NCBI GenBank assembly: GCA_036394995.1
Contig: DASWED010000023.1
Span: 1 to 45,500 of the forward strand
DNA length: 45,500 nt
Direction of reading: 5' to 3'
From: DASWED01 sp036394995
GTDB lineage: Bacteria; Actinomycetota; UBA4738; JACQTL01
This document shows, piece by piece, positions 16,036 to 24,022 of this stretch. The first letter of the stretch is position 1, and every line of letters begins with the position of its first letter. A program made the translations under genes and the position numbers. The notes under the pieces are model-generated. The model did no database searches and had not been told where the DNA came from. It saw nothing but the letters and a program-made list of their open reading frames with translations.

Positions 16036-17016
16036 ATGCCCACCTCCGCGGACCCGTGGGAGTGGTTCTCCCGCCGGACCTTCCACCACTCGCGATACGC
16101 CGACACCGACGCGCTGGTGGCCGCCAAGGAGGCGCGCCACCTGACCGTGAGCGTGTGCCTGCCCACCCGGAACGAGACCGAAACGGTCGGCGCCATCGTG
16201 CGGTCCATCCGCGAGGAGCTGGTCGAACGGGTACCGCTGGTGGACGAGATCGCCGTGATCGACTCCGCCTCGGCGGACGGGACGCAGGCCGCGGCGGCCG
16301 AGGCCGGCGCGATCGTCCACCAGGACGCGGACATCCTCCCCGCCCTCGATCCGCTCGGCGGCAAGGGCGATGCGATGTGGAAGTCCCTGTTCGTCCTGAA
16401 GGGCGACCTGATCTGCTTCATCGACGCCGACATCCGTGAGTTCGACCCCCACTTCGTGCGGGGCCTCCTGGGACCGCTCCTCATCGAACCGGGGGTCCGG
16501 TTCACCAAGGCCTTCTACGAGCGTCCGATCCAGGAGGGCGCCGAGCTGGCCAGGACCGGCGGGGGGCGGGTCACGGAGCTCACGGCCCGGCCCCTGGTCA
16601 ACCTGTTCTTCCCCGAGCTGGCCCCCGTGATCCAGCCGCTGTCCGGGGAGTACGCGGCGGAGCGGACGCTGCTGGAGGCGGTGCCGTTCCTCACGGGGTA
16701 CGGCGTGGACCTCGGCCTGGTCATCGACGTGGCCCGGCACGCCGGGCTCGACGGGATGGCCCAGGTCGACCTGGTCCAGCGGATCCACCGGAACCACGCC
16801 CTGCCCGAGGTGGGCCGGATGGCGTTCGGGGTCCTCCAGGCCGCGGTGGCCCGGCTGCGGTCGGAGGGTCGCATCGAGCTGCGGGGAGAGCTCGGAGGGG
16901 TCCTCCACCAGTTCGACCCGCTCCCCGGCGGGTACCGGCCGGTCTCCACCACCATCCGGGTGGGCGAGCGGCCGCCCGCGGCGTCCCTCCCCGAGTACCG
17001 ACCCCGGCCGGCGTGA
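16036..17016 (+). CDS. gpgS: Glucosyl-3-phosphoglycerate synthase (GT81; GpgS/MpgS type)
   Basis: 326 residues, matching the ~324 of mycobacterial GpgS. The GT-A features are SVCLPTRNE (nucleotide binding, residue 39), IDSASADGT, GGKGDAMWKS and the metal motif D130-A-D132 in CFIDADI. FYERP, then GGGRVTEL and PLSGEYAAER are GT81-specific acceptor-site segments. The enzyme transfers glucose (or mannose) from an NDP-sugar to 3-phosphoglycerate, the first step to glucosylglycerate or mannosylglycerate; the Rubrobacter member of this family accepts both donors, so sugar specificity is left open. The stop overlaps the start of the HAD phosphatase by four bases, which would complete the two-step pathway. 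It appears leaderless. Confidence 0.9.
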   Translation: MPTSADPWEWFSRRTFHHSRYADTDALVAAKEARHLTVSVCLPTRNETETVGAIVRSIREELVERVPLVDEIAVIDSASADGTQAAAAEAGAIVHQDADILPALDPLGGKGDAMWKSLFVLKGDLICFIDADIREFDPHFVRGLLGPLLIEPGVRFTKAFYERPIQEGAELARTGGGRVTELTARPLVNLFFPELAPVIQPLSGEYAAERTLLEAVPFLTGYGVDLGLVIDVARHAGLDGMAQVDLVQRIHRNHALPEVGRMAFGVLQAAVARLRSEGRIELRGELGGVLHQFDPLPGGYRPVSTTIRVGERPPAASLPEYRPRPA

Positions 17017-17852
17017 GGCCGCTCTCGGAGTTCCGGCCGGCCGGAGCCGTCCGGGTCCTGTACGCCGACCTCGACGGGACACTGCTCGGGCCGGGCGGGT
17101 CGCTGTTCGCCGCCGTGCCGGAGGGCGTGACCTCGCGCGGGGCCGAGGCGCTGGCGGCGCTCCGGGAGCGCGGCGTGGACCTGGTCCTGGTGTCCGGCCG
17201 GACCCGGGCCCAGATGCGGGAGGCCGCACGGATCATGTCGGCGTCGTCGTATATCGCGGAGCTGGGCGCGTACCTCGTGGAGCGGGGGCTCCCCGACCGG
17301 GTGATGCCGAACCTCGGCGTGTACGCGGGCTCGGGGTCGGCGTTCGACGCCATCGCCCGGTCCGGGGCGGGGGCGTTCCTGCTCGAACGGTACGCCGGGC
17401 GGCTGGAGCCGCACGCTCCGTGGGCATTCGAGGATCGCGAGGCCACGATGCTGTTCCGGGGGTTCCTCGACACCGCCGAGGCCGGGGCCGCGCTGGCCCG
17501 GGCCGGCTACGGCTGGCTGGAGATCCTGGACAACGGGGTCATCCGGCGCCGGTTCGACACGCTCGACGTCCCCGAGATCCATGCGTACCACGTGGTCCCC
17601 CGGGGCGTGGGCAAGGGCTCGGCGGTCCGCCTGCACCGGGAGCTCCACGACCTCCCCCGGGAGGACACCGCGGCGGTGGGCGACTCCCTGTCGGACCTCG
17701 AGCTGGCCGGCGAGGTGGGGGCGCTGTTCGTGGTGGCGAACGGCGTCGAGAGCGTGGGAACGGCGGGCGACGGCCTCGACAACGTGTTCACGACTCCCTC
17801 CGCGGCCGGCGACGGGGTGGGCGAGGCCGTCTCCGCGCTCCTGAGCGTCTGA
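17013..17852 (+). CDS. HAD-superfamily phosphatase, MpgP-like (probable glycosyl-3-phosphoglycerate phosphatase)
   Basis: 279 residues. HAD motifs: I LYADLDGTLL with nucleophile D19 and general acid D21; II LVSGRT; III the Lys in GVGKGSAVR; IV GDSLSDLE with D224 and D228. A C2-type cap lies between motifs II and III, as in Cof-type and mannosyl-3-phosphoglycerate phosphatases. GTG 17013 overlaps the synthase stop (GTGA). By context it dephosphorylates glucosyl- or mannosyl-3-phosphoglycerate to the free compatible solute. Actinobacterial GpgP is usually of the phosphoglycerate-mutase fold, so use of an HAD enzyme here resembles the MpgP arrangement. Alternative: a general sugar phosphatase. 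Confidence 0.8.
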   Translation: MRPLSEFRPAGAVRVLYADLDGTLLGPGGSLFAAVPEGVTSRGAEALAALRERGVDLVLVSGRTRAQMREAARIMSASSYIAELGAYLVERGLPDRVMPNLGVYAGSGSAFDAIARSGAGAFLLERYAGRLEPHAPWAFEDREATMLFRGFLDTAEAGAALARAGYGWLEILDNGVIRRRFDTLDVPEIHAYHVVPRGVGKGSAVRLHRELHDLPREDTAAVGDSLSDLELAGEVGALFVVANGVESVGTAGDGLDNVFTTPSAAGDGVGEAVSALLSV

Positions 17853-17861
17853 GCCAGGGCC

Positions 17862-19238
17862 TCAGGGCCGGCGCGGTCCCCGACCGGTCGGCGCCCGGCC
17901 GGGCCGGAGCGCGCGGGCGATGCGTCCCGGGGCCCTCCCCGGCGGCGGCTCCTCGGATTCGCCGTCGTGGCCGGAGAACGCGGCGTCGTCCTCGGGGAGC
18001 GCGGCGACCGTGGCCGGACCCGGGCCGTCGCCCATCTCCCCGGGCTCGGGATCGTCCGACGGCGGTCCGCCGCCGCCCGTGTGGATCTCGCGCCGGTGCA
18101 CGGGGGCGGCCTGGTCGGGCCCCCGCGGCGGCCACACCATCCGGGTGTCCCAGTAGTGCACCACCACGATCTTCACCGCGGCCACCGCGGGAATGGCCAG
18201 GAGCATCCCCCACACGCCGGCCACGGTCCCGGCGATGAGCAGCGAGATCATCACGGTGAGGGGGTGGAGCCGGGTCACCCGGGACACCATCCGCGGGCTG
18301 ATCAGGTGGGCGTCCACCTGCTGCACGATCAGGAGCACCACGGCGGCGGCCACCGCGAGCGGCCAGCCCGAGCGGGGATGGAGGAGGATCCCTGGCCCTG
18401 CCTCCGGGGTGGTGAACGCGATGAACAGCGCGGGGATGGCCCCCAGGAACGGCCCGATCAGCGGGATGAGGCTGAACAGGCCCACCAGGAGGCCCACCGG
18501 GGCCCAGTAGGGCAGGCCGATGATCCACAGCCCGAGCATCGACGCGGCGCCCATGAACGCCGCCACCAGGAGCTGCCCCCGGAAGTACCCGCCCACGGCC
18601 GCCGACACCCGGCGGGCCACGATCTGGACCTCCCCCCGCCGCCGGGGCGGGATGGCCGCCTCCAGCCCCCGGCGCATCTTCGGCAGGTCCACCAGGAGGT
18701 AGAAAGCCAGGATGGGCCCCAGGACCAGGATCAGCACCAGGCCGATCGCGGCCGAGGACAGCGACCCGACCCGGCCCACGTACTCGCCCACCGAGCCGCT
18801 CTTGCCGAACGCCCCCAGGAGGTTCGCGTCCTTGACCTCGAGCCCCAGCTTGCGGGCGAAGTCCACCAGGCCCTGCTCGGCCCGCTGCAGCAGGCCCGGG
18901 ATGCTCTTGCCGAACAGCACCACCTGGTGCGAGATCACCGGGATCAGCCACGAGAGCAGGGCCCCGAGGGCCCCCAGGAACAGCACGTAGGTGATCAGCG
19001 TGGCCAGCCCCCGGCGGAGCCCGCGGCGCTCCAGCGCCGACACCACCGGGTTCAGCAGCTCCACGATGATCAGGGCCAGCAGGATCGGCGGGAAGATGAT
19101 CCGGACCGGGTACAGGACGTAGCGGAGGATGAGGTACGCGAGGATCACCATCCCCACGGCGGCCCACGCCACGGCGAACACGCGTGCGGCGCGCGCCACG
19201 AACGGGCTCGACAGGATGGGTTCTCGGGGGCGCTGCAC
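17862..19238 (-). CDS. AI-2E/PerM family transporter (UPF0118)
   Basis: 458 residues. GTG 19238 has GGAGGAG at good spacing, which rules out longer starts. About eight membrane segments in residues 20-350 show the PerM pattern: paired N-terminal helices (PILLALIIVELLNPVV), an amphipathic periplasmic-type region, LGPILAFYLLVDLP, GYFRGQLLVAAFMG, and the conserved PLIGPFLGAIPA with the C-terminal LTVMISLLIAG. The last ~90 residues are hydrophilic, rich in Pro, Gly and Glu, and probably cytosolic and disordered. The family exports small solutes or autoinducer-2, or works as a Na+/H+ antiporter; the substrate is unknown. Divergent from otsA and flanked by solute genes, so a role in osmolyte or ion balance is possible (inference). 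Confidence 0.85.
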   Translation of the reverse strand: MQRPREPILSSPFVARAARVFAVAWAAVGMVILAYLILRYVLYPVRIIFPPILLALIIVELLNPVVSALERRGLRRGLATLITYVLFLGALGALLSWLIPVISHQVVLFGKSIPGLLQRAEQGLVDFARKLGLEVKDANLLGAFGKSGSVGEYVGRVGSLSSAAIGLVLILVLGPILAFYLLVDLPKMRRGLEAAIPPRRRGEVQIVARRVSAAVGGYFRGQLLVAAFMGAASMLGLWIIGLPYWAPVGLLVGLFSLIPLIGPFLGAIPALFIAFTTPEAGPGILLHPRSGWPLAVAAAVVLLIVQQVDAHLISPRMVSRVTRLHPLTVMISLLIAGTVAGVWGMLLAIPAVAAVKIVVVHYWDTRMVWPPRGPDQAAPVHRREIHTGGGGPPSDDPEPGEMGDGPGPATVAALPEDDAAFSGHDGESEEPPPGRAPGRIARALRPGRAPTGRGPRRP

Positions 19239-19373
19239 GCTCGCTCCTCCGCGGGCGATCCTCTTCCAGGGTACCGGGCCGTCCGGACCGTTCGTTCCCG
19301 CCGGTATACCCCATCGGGCGGACCGAAATCCGAGTTCGATGCCCTCCGTGAATGGCCCCCGGGGCCGTGTGGG

Positions 19374-19379
19374 TAGACT
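19374..19379 (+). promoter_or_regulatory. Putative -10 box of otsA-type gene (leaderless)
   Basis: TAGACT ends 8 nt before ATG 19387. The GGGGAG that abuts the ATG is too close to act as a ribosome site, so a leaderless message is likely. Confidence 0.4.
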
Positions 19380-19386
19380 CGGGGAG

Positions 19387-20883
19387 ATGCCTCCCCCCCA
19401 GGCGCGGCCCTCTCCGTCCGCCACGTCCCGGCCGGTGGTCGTGGCGTCGAACCGCGGGCCGGTCCAGTTCGACGCCGGGGAGGACGGCGAGCTGGAGGCG
19501 TCCAGGGGGGGCGGGGGGCTGGTCACCGCGCTCACCGGGGCGATGTCCGGGACCGGCGGGCTGTGGGTGGCGTCGGCCATGACCGAGGGCGACCGGCTGG
19601 CCACCGACCGCGCCCCCGGCGGCCGGATCGAGATCGCCGAGGACGACGCGAAGTACCACGTCCGCTACCTGAGCTTCCCGCCGGGAGCCTACGACCGCGC
19701 CTACAACGTGGTGTCGAACCGGATCCTGTGGTTCGCCCACCACTACCTGTTCGACTCCCCCCGGACCCCCCGGTTCGGCGCGGCGTCCCGGGAGGCCTGG
19801 CGCGACTACGTGCGGGTGAACCGGACCTTTGCGAAAGCCCTGGCGGAAGAGGACGCGCGCGGGGCGCCGGCCCACCTGGTGCAGGACTACCACCTGTCGC
19901 TGGTCCCGGAGATGCTCCGCGCCCTCCGGCCCGACGCGCTGATCACGCACTTCTCGCACACGCCGTTCGCCGGGCCCGACTACTTCCGGATCCTCCCCCG
20001 CGAGATGTCCGAGGGCGTGCTCCGGGGGATGCTCGGCGCCGACGTGCTGGGGTTCCAGTGCGACGACTGGGCCGAGAGCTTCCTGCTGTGCTGCCGGCAC
20101 CTCGACGGTGTCCGGGTCGACCTCCGGGCCCGGCGCGTGGACGTGGACGGGCGGCGGGTCGGGGTCCGCGTGTATCCCATCGCCATCGACGCGGCGGGGC
20201 TCCGGCGGACGGCCGCCACCCCGGCGGTGCGGCGGTTCCGCCGGGAGATCGCCCGGTGGAAGGGCGACGCCCGGATGATCCTGCGGGTGGACCGGACCGA
20301 GCTGTCGAAGAACATCCTGCGGGGGTTCCTGGCCTACGAGGCCCTGCTCGAGGAGCACCCCGAGTGGCGTGAGCGGGTGAAGTTCCTGGCGCTGCTGAAC
20401 CCGTCCCGCCGGGCCATCCCGGAGTACCGGGCCTACACGCGCGAGTGCCTCCGCGTAGCCGAGCGGATCAACGACGACCTGGGCACACCGGGCTGGCACC
20501 CCATCGACGTCAGCGTCCGCGACGAGTACGAACGGGCCCTGGCCGCGTTCGGCCAGTACGACGTGCTCATGGTGAACCCCGTGTTCGACGGGATGAACCT
20601 CGTGGCCATGGAGGGCCCGGTGCTGAACCGCACGGCCGGGGCGCTGATCCTCTCGACGAACGCCGGGGCCGACGCCGTGCTCGGCAGGCACGCGATCCGG
20701 GTGAACCCGTTCGACGTGGGCCAGACCACCGAGGCGCTGCTGACCGCGCTGGAGATGCCGGAGGACGAACGGCGGGCCCGCCACGCCGGACTGAAGCAGC
20801 GGGTGGGGGCGAACCCCCCGGCGAGGTGGGTGAACCGACAGCTGGCGGACCTCGAGCGGGCCCACGCGGCGCGGTCGGCCTAG
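19387..20883 (+). CDS. otsA: Trehalose-6-phosphate synthase (GT20, SNRGP subfamily)
   Basis: 498 residues. GT20 features: SNRGPVQF with GGGGLVTAL at the N-terminus (donor loop), DYHLSLVPEML, HFSHTPFAGPDYF, LGFQCDDWAESF, VYPIAID, and VDRTELSKNI with R303 and K308, equivalent to the phosphate-binding Arg262/Lys267 of E. coli OtsA. DGMNLVAME follows in the C-terminal half. It joins UDP- or other NDP-glucose to glucose-6-phosphate. Two usual residues differ: the first His of HDYH is Gln (Q166), and the Lys in DGMNLVAKE is Met. Both may be normal for this actinobacterial subgroup. It is tail-to-tail with otsB, sharing a CTAG. Longer starts (19339) cannot be excluded. Confidence 0.85.
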   Translation: MPPPQARPSPSATSRPVVVASNRGPVQFDAGEDGELEASRGGGGLVTALTGAMSGTGGLWVASAMTEGDRLATDRAPGGRIEIAEDDAKYHVRYLSFPPGAYDRAYNVVSNRILWFAHHYLFDSPRTPRFGAASREAWRDYVRVNRTFAKALAEEDARGAPAHLVQDYHLSLVPEMLRALRPDALITHFSHTPFAGPDYFRILPREMSEGVLRGMLGADVLGFQCDDWAESFLLCCRHLDGVRVDLRARRVDVDGRRVGVRVYPIAIDAAGLRRTAATPAVRRFRREIARWKGDARMILRVDRTELSKNILRGFLAYEALLEEHPEWRERVKFLALLNPSRRAIPEYRAYTRECLRVAERINDDLGTPGWHPIDVSVRDEYERALAAFGQYDVLMVNPVFDGMNLVAMEGPVLNRTAGALILSTNAGADAVLGRHAIRVNPFDVGQTTEALLTALEMPEDERRARHAGLKQRVGANPPARWVNRQLADLERAHAARSA

Positions 20884-21650
20884 GACCCCCCGGGGCGTCC
20901 GGCGGCCGCGGCGAGGTCCCGAAGGAGCTCCACCAGGGCCCGGGGGCCGTCGACGGTGACGTCGGCAGCGTCGAGGAGGGCCGAGGGCGTCTCGGGGCCG
21001 GCCACCGCGACGCGGACCGCGTGGACGCCGAAGGCCGCGGACCGGCCCAGCTCCTCGAACGCCTCCAGATCGGCCTCGTCGTCGCCCGCGTACATCGCCG
21101 CGCGAGGTCGGAACTCCCCGATGAGCCGGCGGACCGCCCCGGCCTTCCTGGGCCGCCCGGCCGGGACCAGCTCGACCACCATCTTGCCCTCGATGACCTC
21201 GAGCCCGGCGTTCGCCGCGGCGGGTGGGAGCTCGGCCAGGAGCCGTTCTCGCGCCGCCGGCCCGTCGAGGGCCTGCCGGTAGTGCACGGCCACCGAGCCG
21301 CCCTTGTCCTCCACCCACGTGCCGGGGAGGGAGGCGGCCATGCGCTCGATGAGGGGAACGAGATCGCCGGGGAGGCCAGGCCCCGCCTCCTCCTCCAGCC
21401 CGTACAGCCCCACGTACCGCACGCCGTCCACACCGAGCAGGTTCGACAGGTCGGCCGTGGGGCGTCCCGAGATCACCGCCACCAGCCCGAACCGAGCGGC
21501 CACCGCCCGCACCGCCTCCCGAGCGCCCGGCGCGGCGGGGGCGACCTCGGGGCGGGGCGCGATCTCGGCCAGCGACCCGTCGAAGTCCAGGAGCACGGCC
21601 GAGCGCCCGGGATCGTCCGCGAGGGGCGCGAGCCGTTCGGGCAGGGTCAC
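20880..21650 (-). CDS. otsB: Trehalose-6-phosphate phosphatase
   Basis: 256 residues. HAD motif I is LLDFDGSLAEI with D22 and D24 (Ser replaces the usual Thr); motif II ISGRP; the family segment VEDKGGSVAVHYR; then EGKMVVELVP and motif IV YAGDDEADLEAF. These are OtsB-specific. It removes phosphate from trehalose-6-phosphate. GTG 21650 overlaps the TAG of the upstream GT4 gene by one base, so translation is coupled to that glycosyltransferase rather than to otsA, which is on the opposite strand and shares only four bases at the 3' ends. Both trehalose enzymes are therefore adjacent but separately transcribed. Confidence 0.92.
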   Translation of the reverse strand: MTLPERLAPLADDPGRSAVLLDFDGSLAEIAPRPEVAPAAPGAREAVRAVAARFGLVAVISGRPTADLSNLLGVDGVRYVGLYGLEEEAGPGLPGDLVPLIERMAASLPGTWVEDKGGSVAVHYRQALDGPAARERLLAELPPAAANAGLEVIEGKMVVELVPAGRPRKAGAVRRLIGEFRPRAAMYAGDDEADLEAFEELGRSAAFGVHAVRVAVAGPETPSALLDAADVTVDGPRALVELLRDLAAAAGRPGGS

Positions 21651-22690
21651 TACAGCGCGCCGAGCACCGACTGGTACAGGGCCTCGTATCCGTCCGCCAT
21701 GGCGGTGGGATCGAACCGCGCGGCGGCCTCCCCGCGGAGGTGCTTCGGGTCGAGCTCGCCCACGCGCTCCACCGCCGCGGCCATCCCCTTCGCCGACGAG
21801 GACAGGAACCCCGTCCCGCCGTCGGTGACGATCTCCGGGACCGCGCCCAGGGGCCGCCCGATCACGGGCGTCCCCGCCGCCATGGCCTCCACCATCACCA
21901 GCCCGAAGGGCTCGGGTTCCCGGATCGGCATGAGCAGCGCGGAGGCCCCGGCCATCAGCTCGCCCTTGCGTTCGTTCGAGATCTCGCCCTCGAACACCAC
22001 CCGCTCCCCGTCAACATGCGGGAGGACGCGCTGCTGGAAGAACCAGGCCTCCTTGGGATGGACGCGACCGGCCAGGACCAGCTGGGCGCCGGCCCGGCGG
22101 GCCACCTCGATGGCGATGTCCTGGCCCTTGCGCTCGCACACCCGCCCGATGCACAGCAGGTAGCCGTCCTTCTTCGCCCGGAACGGGAACGACTCCACCT
22201 CGATGGCGTTGTGGACGCGCCCGGCCCACGGCAGCTCCCGGGCCGCCGAGCGCTGGTAGTCGCTGATCGCGGCGAGGTACACGTCCTCCTCGAACCGCCG
22301 GATGAACGACCGCCGCGGTTCGTCGAGGGGGAAGTGGACCGTGTGGACCACCGGCGTGGGCAGGCAGGCGGCGAACGCCGTCCCCAGGTAGTCGGTGTGA
22401 TCATGGACCAGGTCGAACGCGTTGCCGTCGGCGTACTGCTGGGCGGCGAAGCGGTAGGCCGAGCCGACATGCGACGCGTCCGGCTCGGTCTCCCACAGCC
22501 GGTCGGTGGGCGCCTGGTCGAACACGGACCGAAGGGTGGCCTTCGTCTGCGAGCCGCCGGAGGCGTACAGCGTGACGTCGTGCCCCCGGGCCACCATCTC
22601 CTCGGTGAGGAGGCTGACCACGAGCTCGATGCCGCCGTAGCCCTCGGGCGGCACCGCGACCCACACGGGCGCGACCATGAGGATCCGCAT
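21650..22690 (-). CDS. Glycosyltransferase family 4
   Basis: 346 residues, GT-B fold. The N-terminal domain starts RILMVAPVW and contains GGIELVVSLLTEEMV and VHDHTDYLG. The C-terminal nucleotide-sugar domain has CIGRVCERKGQDIAIE, LVLAGRVHP and the EX7E motif in REPEPFGLVMVEAMAAG. It is a retaining glycosyltransferase; the acceptor is unknown. The gene is upstream of and coupled to otsB, hinting at a role in trehalose-related or storage-glycan chemistry, but GT4 members are too diverse for a firm call. ATG 22690 has no strong Shine-Dalgarno. A 41-base gap separates it from the LytR_C gene, so one operon from DUF3263 down to otsB is possible. Confidence 0.88.
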   Translation of the reverse strand: MRILMVAPVWVAVPPEGYGGIELVVSLLTEEMVARGHDVTLYASGGSQTKATLRSVFDQAPTDRLWETEPDASHVGSAYRFAAQQYADGNAFDLVHDHTDYLGTAFAACLPTPVVHTVHFPLDEPRRSFIRRFEEDVYLAAISDYQRSAARELPWAGRVHNAIEVESFPFRAKKDGYLLCIGRVCERKGQDIAIEVARRAGAQLVLAGRVHPKEAWFFQQRVLPHVDGERVVFEGEISNERKGELMAGASALLMPIREPEPFGLVMVEAMAAGTPVIGRPLGAVPEIVTDGGTGFLSSSAKGMAAAVERVGELDPKHLRGEAAARFDPTAMADGYEALYQSVLGAL

Positions 22691-22731
22691 GGACCAGCTA
22701 GCGTACTGCCGGGCGGGATGCGCCGGCGCGG

Positions 22732-23277
22732 CTACCCGTTGGAGACGGGGTGCGTGGACGCGTAGTCGTTGCCGAGCACCACGATGAGCTCGACGGAGTC
22801 CGGCATCGGGGAGTCCAGGCTCTGGTTCAACCCCTGTATCTGCCCCGGCGTGATCTTCTGGATCTCCGTGTTGTTCGTGAGCTCCTTCTTCAGGAGGCCC
22901 GCGTCCGCCTTCCCCTGCTCGTCCTTGAAGTAGACGATCGTGGTGGTGGAAGCGGTCGGGGAGTTGGCCTCCACCTTGATCACGTATCCGAGCTTCTTGA
23001 GATCGTTCCCGGAGCTCGACGCCAGGCCGTCGGTGCTGGTGGCGTTCAACAGCGCCAGCACCACCCCCTCCCGCGTCGCCTTGGGGCCGTTGTCGTTCCC
23101 CGTGGGCTGCGGGCTGGTGCCGGACGAGGGCGTCGCGCTGGGGGAGGTGCTCGCGCTCGGCGTGGGATGGGCCTTGGAGCCGCCGGCCGCGGGCGTCTCG
23201 AATCCCTTGCCGATGACCACGGCGCCCACCACCACGGCCGCGACGATGATGGCCAGGCGAGCGGGAGCCGACCCCAT
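22732..23277 (-). CDS. LytR C-terminal domain protein, membrane-anchored
   Basis: 181 residues: one N-terminal membrane helix (residues 8-24), a Ser/Thr/Pro-rich linker (about 35-65), and a LytR_C domain (70-165) opening with VLALLNATSTDGLA and containing LKKLGYVIKVEAN and TTIVYFKDEQ. No LytR-CpsA-Psr catalytic domain is present. Proteins of this type are extracytoplasmic and common in Actinobacteria; the domain is thought to act at the cell wall, but its role is unknown. It lies just downstream of the DUF3263 gene on the same strand, a recurrent actinobacterial pair. Confidence 0.82.
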   Translation of the reverse strand: MGSAPARLAIIVAAVVVGAVVIGKGFETPAAGGSKAHPTPSASTSPSATPSSGTSPQPTGNDNGPKATREGVVLALLNATSTDGLASSSGNDLKKLGYVIKVEANSPTASTTTIVYFKDEQGKADAGLLKKELTNNTEIQKITPGQIQGLNQSLDSPMPDSVELIVVLGNDYASTHPVSNG

Positions 23278-23341
23278 CAGGCGGCCCTTCCCGTTCGTGT
23301 CACGGTCGCTCCTCCTCGCCCTGCCGGTGCTGCGGGTCCGC

Positions 23342-23629
23342 TCAGAGCTCGAACCCGAGCCGCCGGGCGTAACGCTTCCTCCTGCGGTCCTCGCGGAGCC
23401 GCCGGAGCCTGCGCACCAGCATCGGATCGTGGGCGAGGGCTTCCGGGCGGTCGATGAGGCCGTTCAGGAGCTGATGATATCGCGCCGCCGACAGTCCGAA
23501 CCGCTCCCGGATGGCCCGCTCCTTGGGGATGGTGGCCCGCCACCATCCCCGTTCGAAGTCGAGGATGTCGAGGGAGCGCTGGTCGAGCTCCCCGGCGCCG
23601 CCGGGGATGTCCTGGGGGGAGGTGCTCAT
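23342..23629 (-). CDS. DUF3263 protein (small, probable DNA-binding)
   Basis: 95 residues. The DUF3263 signature is plain: LDFERGWWR, then KERAIRERFGLSAARYHQLLN, DRPEALAHDPMLVRRLRRLR and a basic tail. The central part looks like a helix-turn-helix (IRERFGLSAARYHQLL). The family is restricted to Actinobacteria and has no established function. ATG 23629 is used; a GTG seven codons upstream is possible. The LytR_C gene follows 64 bases downstream. Confidence 0.82.
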   Translation of the reverse strand: MSTSPQDIPGGAGELDQRSLDILDFERGWWRATIPKERAIRERFGLSAARYHQLLNGLIDRPEALAHDPMLVRRLRRLREDRRRKRYARRLGFEL

Positions 23630-23672
23630 TGGGCCGAACCTATCACGCACCTCAGACAGTTCAAGGAACCCG

Positions 23673-23924
23673 TCAGCAGCAGCGCGCGGCCAGCGTCCGG
23701 AGCGCGGTGCCGTTGTCGTAGTACCCCACGGCCCAGGCGTTGGAGGACGAGATGGATGTCACGCCGTTCAGGAGGTCATCCCGGGGGGAGCCGCCCGGGC
23801 TGGCACTCGGCATGCGCTTCCACACCGACCCACCCGCCGCCGGCGTGATCGCGACGGCCGCCCCCGCGAGCAGGACCGAGGCAAGGGCTTTCAGCAGGCG
23901 TGGAACCGTTCGCCGAGCGCGCAT
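23673..23924 (-). pseudogene. Truncated secreted protein with WAVG-type repeat start
   Basis: 83 residues. The N-terminus MRARRTVPRLLKALASVLL is a signal peptide. It is followed by WKRMPSASPGGSP and NGVTSISSSNAWAVGYYDNG, which resembles the repeat unit (PSPN.., GV..S..DAWAVG) of long secreted beta-propeller-like proteins in Actinobacteria and Chloroflexi. Such proteins have several repeats, whereas here the frame stops after one, in TLAARCC. I found no continuation in the other frames before the DUF3263 gene. Likely the 5' remnant of a larger gene; a functional short secreted peptide is less likely. Confidence 0.45.
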
Positions 23925-24022
23925 GGCTGCCCCCGAAGCGACCGAACGACGCATTGTCCGGACGATCGCGAGGCGGCGTCAAACCGTCGGCCTCGACGGA
24001 CCAGCGGGACGAGCGATCCGGG

